Part shown: positions 58,877-64,000 of the stretch, one piece after another
How positions within the stretch are numbered: the stretch's first letter is position 1
Layout: the number at the start of each line of letters is the position of its first letter
DNA from: Nissolia schottii
Taxonomy: Eukaryota; Streptophyta; Magnoliopsida; Fabales; Fabaceae
Length of the DNA: 64,000 nucleotides
Direction of reading: 5' to 3'
NCBI GenBank assembly: GCA_003254905.1
Contig: QANU01013586.1
Location: 189,102 to 253,101, forward strand
Program-made: the position numbers and the translations under genes
Notes under the pieces: model-generated
The model's database searches: none
Seen by the model: the letters and a program-made list of their open reading frames with translations, nothing else
Told to the model about the DNA's origin: nothing

Positions 58877-58886
58877 TATATAAACC
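58877..58886 (+). promoter_or_regulatory. TATA box of 96-aa membrane protein gene
   Basis: ATATATAAAC about 45-50 bases before the ATG at 58932, consistent with a short leader. Confidence 0.6.
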
Positions 58887-58931
58887 TGAAGGCTGCAGGT
58901 GTGTGCTTGTGAGAGAGGGGTCTAATTTGAA

Positions 58932-59222
58932 ATGGAGTGGGTGTACCCCAAGAGAAGGGGTCCGCAATGGACAGGGAAGACCATGGCCTCTGTCTCTGCA
59001 CCTCCCCTGCATTTGCTCACCATATTTAGCATTGTCGTTACCTTGCTGTGGTTATCCCAGTACAAAGACTACAAGGCTCAGCTGCACAACGCTGCCATCA
59101 ACTTTCAGTTGTTCCTCTTCTTGTTTCCCCTAATGTTGGTGCTGTTCATGTTTTCGTATTCTATGGTGGGAATTGGAAGCCTCAACTTTCACATCACAGG
59201 TAATTCACCCTGGAGAGCGTAG
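58932..59222 (+). CDS. Small plant membrane protein, unknown function
   Basis: Intronless 96-residue protein. Two hydrophobic spans (about 26-42 and 57-76) are joined by a charged linker (QYKDYKAQLHNAAINFQ). The N-terminus is basic (PKRRG). A TATA box is well placed and the frame is compact, so it is probably real. I do not recognise a named family. The pattern W-x-x-Y-x-x-Y-x(4)-A...Q-x-x-L/V...P-L/V-x-L resembles the first two spans of the gene at 60416-60811, and both are compact and intronless. Confidence 0.65.
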   Translation: MEWVYPKRRGPQWTGKTMASVSAPPLHLLTIFSIVVTLLWLSQYKDYKAQLHNAAINFQLFLFLFPLMLVLFMFSYSMVGIGSLNFHITGNSPWRA

Positions 59223-60415
59223 CCTAGCCATTTCATTCACCCGTAGAGGAAACAGTCCTTGTCCATTATTACCACTTTTCACCCTTCCTGGGCTTTTTCT
59301 TTTCTTTTCTTTTCTTTTTAGAGTTACATATTAGTCTTGAATTGTATCACTCGAACCCGAATCTTGGCTTGTACAGTCTATACGTTGAAACTGGCTGACG
59401 TTATCAAATTGACTAAAGAATAAATTATTTCTTGAGAGGTATTTTTTCTTTTTTTCAATTTCAACAATCACGGGGTGACCACCGGTAATATACTTGAACA
59501 CCCAAGCGTTATCTCAAAGAACATATTTAGGAAGGTAGAAAATTAGTTTTCTTACCTGGTTGAGTGTATTCCAATATCTACTAATAGTTTTCCTACCTGG
59601 TTGAGTGCACTTCAAGAGTATACATTTAGCTGCTTACATAAGGATTAAGGATTAAAGATGGTGGAAATGATAGACTCTTACATGCTCTGGGAGCAAAAGC
59701 TTATATTTCTATGATGTAATTAAATGTTTCACGCATCTCAACTAAGTGAACCATAATATTACATCTCAATTTGAAAAAGAAAAGTTTTGATTTTACACTA
59801 TTTGTTTAAACATCTCAGATAAACATATAATTAATGACGTAAAAGAAATGTTATTTGTACAAATATAATGCGAATGTGAATTTCATCATGCGTGTGAGAA
59901 AAATTTCAATGTTCATACTATGCTCTATGCTTGGTGTACAATAACACTAGGACCATAAGTGGTGTGGCGTTAAAAAGGGTACGCTAATGCCAGAGGTAAT
60001 TCTCTTTTTATTTTTATTTCTTTCCTCAGTTTGCGTTTCTTCTTCCTTCTTTTCAGCAGGATACGGGGCCAAGTTTTGACTACTAGTAAGTTTCTTAAAG
60101 CAAGCGACAAATATACGTTTAAGAAATTACTTTTTCTTTGCGATCATTAAGGAAGAAAATATGCATAGAACTCGGAAGCACCTTGAACCCAATTCACATT
60201 CATACATACAGCACCTTCTTCTTCTGTTCATCTAGACTAGTATTTACAATAATAATCACAAGGTTTTGCATCTAATCTAAGATTCATAGTTACTCTGTGA
60301 CTTTCCCTAGTAAGTAATAAACACAAAGCCCACAAAAGTAAAGTAAAACCTATATCTATATATCATAATAGCAAAACAAACCAAACCAAGCCAAGCTGAA
60401 ACACATAAAACCAAA
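59223..60415. other. Intergenic between convergent small genes
   Basis: Contains a (TTTTC)n run at about 59297-59318 and a near-duplicated phrase TAGTTTTC-TACCTGGTTGAGTG (about 59545-59570 and 59585-59608). No gene was recognised. Confidence 0.5.
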
Positions 60416-60811
60416 TCAAACAAACCAACTATCAAGAAAGGTAGATTGGTACTGAACCAATATGAGCAAGAGGACGATCAAAGCAGCCACACCCCAAGGT
60501 GAGCTTCCCTCGGAATCTGACGAGGTATGGTGGGTCCTCCTGCGCCTTTCCCACGGCGAAGAGCTAAAGAACCAATCTGAATCATCCATTGAAGATAACC
60601 AGCGAACTATGAGTATTAGCACCACTGGCGTGGCAAATAGCACCCAACCCAGTTGTTCCTCTGCTGCTTCAACAACCTCCTCGTACGACAAGTACCACGA
60701 GGTGCCCAGGAATACGAGGATCACTGCTAAGACTAGCAGAACCGGGTACGGCAGTGGGTTCAGAGTCAAGGCATCCAGAACAGAGGAGCCTCTGTTTCTA
60801 CCATAGGCCAT
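60416..60811 (-). CDS. Small plant membrane protein, three spans
   Basis: Intronless 131-residue protein. Hydrophobic spans are at about 21-38 (YPVLLVLAVILVFLGTSW), 55-72 (VLFATPVVLILIVRWLS) and 106-120 (WGVAALIVLLLILVQ). Span 2 follows an acidic linker (YEEVVEAAEEQ). A serine/arginine-rich loop (SSSPWERRRRTHHTSSDSEGSS) separates spans 2 and 3. A TATA-like CTATAAATAAAG lies at 60930-60919 on the minus strand, about 110 bases before the ATG. The gene is probably real; function is unknown. See the neighbouring plus-strand gene at 58932 for a possible paralogue. Confidence 0.75.
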   Translation of the reverse strand: MAYGRNRGSSVLDALTLNPLPYPVLLVLAVILVFLGTSWYLSYEEVVEAAEEQLGWVLFATPVVLILIVRWLSSMDDSDWFFSSSPWERRRRTHHTSSDSEGSSPWGVAALIVLLLILVQYQSTFLDSWFV

Positions 60812-60930
60812 TGAAATTGAATTTCGATGAAGATGGTTTTTGAGTTAACAGAAATTCAGGACTGAGTGGAAAGGCCTACTTTCTGTTTTACTTAGAGGGT
60901 ATTTGGCATTTTTCTTTACTTTATTTATAG

Positions 60931-62789
60931 GAAAAGCAGAAAGATGAGTCACTGATTTGGTGGGTCGCGTGCTTTGTGTGTGTATCTCCTCCACTGTCCC
61001 ATTTTTTGTGTAACTGATTCAAGAAATGACGGGTGCTTGTTTAATCATGCTAAACAAGGGTGATACCGTGTGTAATTTCTTTATTTGAGATTTGATTAAT
61101 TAATTGTGTTAGGTTTGGGCTAATATCAATGGCGCTGTTGTTTGCTCATTACGAGGGTTGCCCCGTAAGTAAAGTGTGGACACGTTTCAGTTACCCCTTG
61201 AATTAGGGAAACAGAGGCAAAATACTATTAGGCCCTTGTAGTTGTTGCTTAAATAATTTAAAGTAGGGTGTTTGTTAGGTACTCCATTTAATTTAAGAAT
61301 ATTAATACTATGATGGTTACTTGTGGTTAACAATTAGTCATATGTCCTATTAACTCTAATTATTTATTATTTTAAATTAAAAAATAAATCATAACCGTTG
61401 TAATATAAATAAATATTTATACACTTATAAACACTAGGATACTAAAGAAATAACCTTAAAAGTATTAACTTCTTAAAGTTTTTAAAGGTTTTTGGATAAT
61501 TAATTATTTTCATTTTATACTCCTAAACCCAAAAAACAACTCTAAATGCAAAATTCGCATGTATAACCTGACACTAAAAAAAAAATGTTTTAGGGCATGT
61601 TGATAGTCTGCCAAAATTGATTATACAAATAACATTCCTCTAACTAGGTAAGAAATGAAGCTTTAGTTGCAATGCAACAATGGTGATTACCGCCAAAGCA
61701 GCACTATAGTAATTTGCTTTGGAATGCATGCAAAATGGCATGTCTCTAACGTATTAAGCTTCAAAATGCATCCTCCTCCCTTACTAACTCACTAGTGCTA
61801 GTATGTATTTTAAGTTAAGGTTAATACCCACTTCCTGGACTTTACATATGTGTCTTAGTAGGTCATTTAACTTAAAAAAATGACAAGTTATTCTCTGCAC
61901 TTTATAAACATTGAACTTGTCCATGTTTTAAAAAGAAATAGTTAAATTGTTCAAGAACTACTTAGAGTAATACTATGAATGTTCAATAACTGTTTAAGAT
62001 AATAAGTTCAATATTTGTAAAGTCAGGAACTAATCTATCATTCTTTTTTTGTTAAAAAAATCAATTAAGACAATGGTATAAAATTTATGACTAAATATGT
62101 TATTAGCCCTTTTAAGATATGCTAATTTACTAGTGTAATGGATGCACGTAAAAGCGTATAATCCACTAAAATGCTGATACCGCTTTAGATTGAGTCAGAT
62201 CAGAGAAAATAATTGAGTTGTTGTGGGGACAAATGGATCACCACTATATATTACTATTAGGTAAATGGTTGTGTCATTTCCTGTTACAAGACCATGCCTT
62301 TCCCCCCCTTCTTTTCCTCCTCCTCTTCCTTTTTCGCGCTGTTTATGCTAATAACATAATACAAATTTCCATAAACTTAATCAAAACATTCAAACTTCTT
62401 ACATTGTACAACGCCACTTCTTCTGAAATGGCTTGCCCATAAACCGTCTTCTGTTGATCCCATGGAACAATTTTGATTTCTGTACATATTAAATGAACCA
62501 TATGCTCTGCAATCAAAAGAGGGCATCCTGATAATTCGATTCCAACTATAATTGAACTAGCTAGAAGCATCACAATTTACACGAACCCTTTGTTTATTGA
62601 CGCCGCGGATTCGTCACTTCAAAGGCACTAGCTAGGCAAGTAAGCACGAAAGTTCAGCCTTATAAAAGACATTAATGTACCTGCTTAAAATATGATATAA
62701 TAAATAATAAGACCTAGCTAGAATAGTAATGGAATTAATTAATAAGGAACAAACTATTGTTTCTGTTGACTGGATCATAAACTAGTAAA
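60931..62789. other. Intergenic, no gene seen
   Basis: AT-rich DNA. Around 61810-62040 there are diverged inverted phrases (CTTCCTGGACTTTAC and, reversed, GTTCCTGACTTTAC) about 200 bases apart, possibly an eroded repeat. No coding family was recognised. Confidence 0.45.
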
Positions 62790-62802
62790 ATATAACCTTT
62801 CT

Positions 62803-62960
62803 ACCGACGGGGGTTGGTCCAAGTGGTAAGCGGCTTGGTATCGCTTAAGCAAGGTCCCGAGTTGGGAGACTCACCCGCCATAGCCAGGTGCGCGACCCGG
62901 GTTGACCCGGATTAGTCAAGGCAAAGCCTTAGATACCGGGCAGACAACCTAAAAAAAAAT
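62803..62960 (+). mobile_element. tRNA-derived SINE with perfect target duplication
   Basis: A 158-bp element with an internal Pol III promoter: box A TGGTCCAAGTGG (62815-62826) and a box B-like GGTCCCGAGTTG (62853-62864). It ends in a short A9 tail (62952-62959) and a T. It is flanked by an exact 13-bp duplication ATATAACCTTTCT (62790-62802 and 62961-62973). Short length, tRNA-like promoter, A-tail and variable-length duplication define a plant SINE. The perfect duplication suggests a young insertion. Confidence 0.92.
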
Positions 62961-62973
62961 ATATAACCTTTCT

Positions 62974-64000
62974 TTTTAATTGTACACGATCATCATATAT
63001 AATATTCCTATACAATATTTTATTCAGCATGTATATAATTGGAACTGATCACAGTGCTAGCAGAAACAGTAGTAGGCATGCTTACACCGACAGCAACATG
63101 ATGATGGTGTTGGCTTCCTCCTTGAACTCCCAATGAGTGACAACAAAAGCAGGGTGAGTGTGGTATTGGTGTCACTAGAGCAGACCAATTCATCTTCTTC
63201 TTTTCTTCAACCACCACCACCACCTGCTCACGCGACAACAGCCACGGCCAATATCACAACAACATTGCAAGTATGAGTATCATAAGCCTTGCTGCGTTTG
63301 TGACAGTAGTAGTAATAACCCATCAAGGGATGCCTCAGAAATTTGAGATCAAGCACTGTCCATACGCTAGCTATTGGGGATTTTATAGAAGAAGAAATTA
63401 AAGGGAGAGCAACAAACAATTCATACCCAACATTAATGCCATTAGTTGCTTTCCCAACTCTATGTACTATCTAGTAGGCAATTACTATATTCCGCAATAA
63501 TGATTGTGCATAAAGTCAAGATGCGGGGTCAACCTTGGTCTATAACATGTGTATAAGTTGGTCATATTAGCTTTTGGAGTATCTTTTGCTTCGTTTAACA
63601 GACTAGAGAGAGGGAGAAAGAAAATGACAAGAATTTGCCATGTATTTTGCTAAGTTTTTAATTATATATTTAATTTATTGAAATCTTAAAAATAAAAATA
63701 TTGTAATATTTTTTATTTTTCTATTTATCATGAAATACTTAAATAATAAAGATAACTTAGTAAAATTATTCTTTAAATCGTTCTTAATTTTAAATTTGTC
63801 AATACTTACGCAATATATAATTTAGATCGGATGAAGTAAAAACAAAATATACACACAAACTAATTTGATCATTAATCAAACAAAAATGGAAGACCCTAGT
63901 AATTTGTTTACATTAACCAAAAGATCTCTAAATCACTTTCCTACCTCGTTAATTCATTATTATCTTGGGACTGTTAGACTTGACCTTTTTTTTTTTTTTA
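62974..64000. other. Intergenic, no supported gene
   Basis: Open frames on the minus strand (63020-63419) are low in complexity (His, Val and Ser runs) and match no family I know. The window ends in an AT-rich stretch and a T run. Confidence 0.4.

Noticed and set aside
63020-63419. Two overlapping minus-strand frames
   Set aside because: Low-complexity Val, His and Ser runs, no splice logic joining them and no family resemblance.
1-64000. CRISPR arrays, bacterial operons, phage or plasmid features
   Set aside because: Intron structure, plant-only families and plant transposons show nuclear plant DNA; no regularly spaced repeat arrays were seen.

Overview
The window is nuclear DNA of a dicotyledonous plant, most likely a legume such as soybean or a close relative (inference). 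The sequence shows AT-rich intergenic DNA, short GT-AG introns, intron microsatellites, and plant-only families (AUX1/LAX auxin carrier, ARO armadillo protein, TRF-like telobox Myb, plant mobile domain). It also carries a plant-type transposon load. One unresolved base (n) lies at 51208, so this is an assembled genomic contig.

Layout. 0-2 kb: broken GH10 xylanase gene. 3.57-3.88 kb: candidate RNA polymerase III transcript on the minus strand, with a plant snRNA-type promoter (USE plus TATA at U6-like spacing) and a T6 terminator. 6.46-11.42 kb: complete but coding-dead Ty1/copia element, with 5-bp target duplication and TA...TA rather than TG...CA LTR ends. 13.0-15.0 kb: seven-exon AUX1/LAX gene. 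17.1-19.0 kb: intronless ARO gene. 20.6-21.6 kb: intronless PI-PLC X-domain gene. 23.4-24.5 kb: probable solo LTR and a foldback MITE. 25.07-29.01 kb: Mutator-like element (MULE) with long terminal inverted repeats, whose transposase is interrupted by a 664-bp hAT-type element. 29.2-32.0 kb: five-exon telobox Myb gene, squeezed between two MULEs. About 32.9-40.0 kb: second MULE with a dead transposase, an oppositely oriented plant-mobile-domain (PMD) gene relic, and short-palindrome clusters at both ends. 40.4-42.1 kb: three-exon Ole e 1-like secreted protein gene. 46.9-48.9 kb: nine-exon NIPA-type magnesium transporter gene. 51.5-52.0 kb: intronless cytosolic cyclophilin gene. 55.1-58.0 kb: eight-exon TRAP-alpha gene. 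58.9-60.8 kb: two small membrane-protein genes that may be diverged paralogues. 62.8 kb: tRNA-derived SINE with a perfect target duplication.

The intact genes are unrelated housekeeping or developmental genes with separate promoters; nothing suggests a co-regulated cluster. Exon structures for LAX, TRF-like, Ole e 1-like, NIPA and TRAP-alpha were built by hand from splice sites and family conservation. Every junction keeps the reading frame and each coding sum is divisible by three. The least explained objects are the putative Pol III RNA, the palindrome-ended PMD MULE, and the LAX gene with a GC-AG intron and a missing conserved loop.
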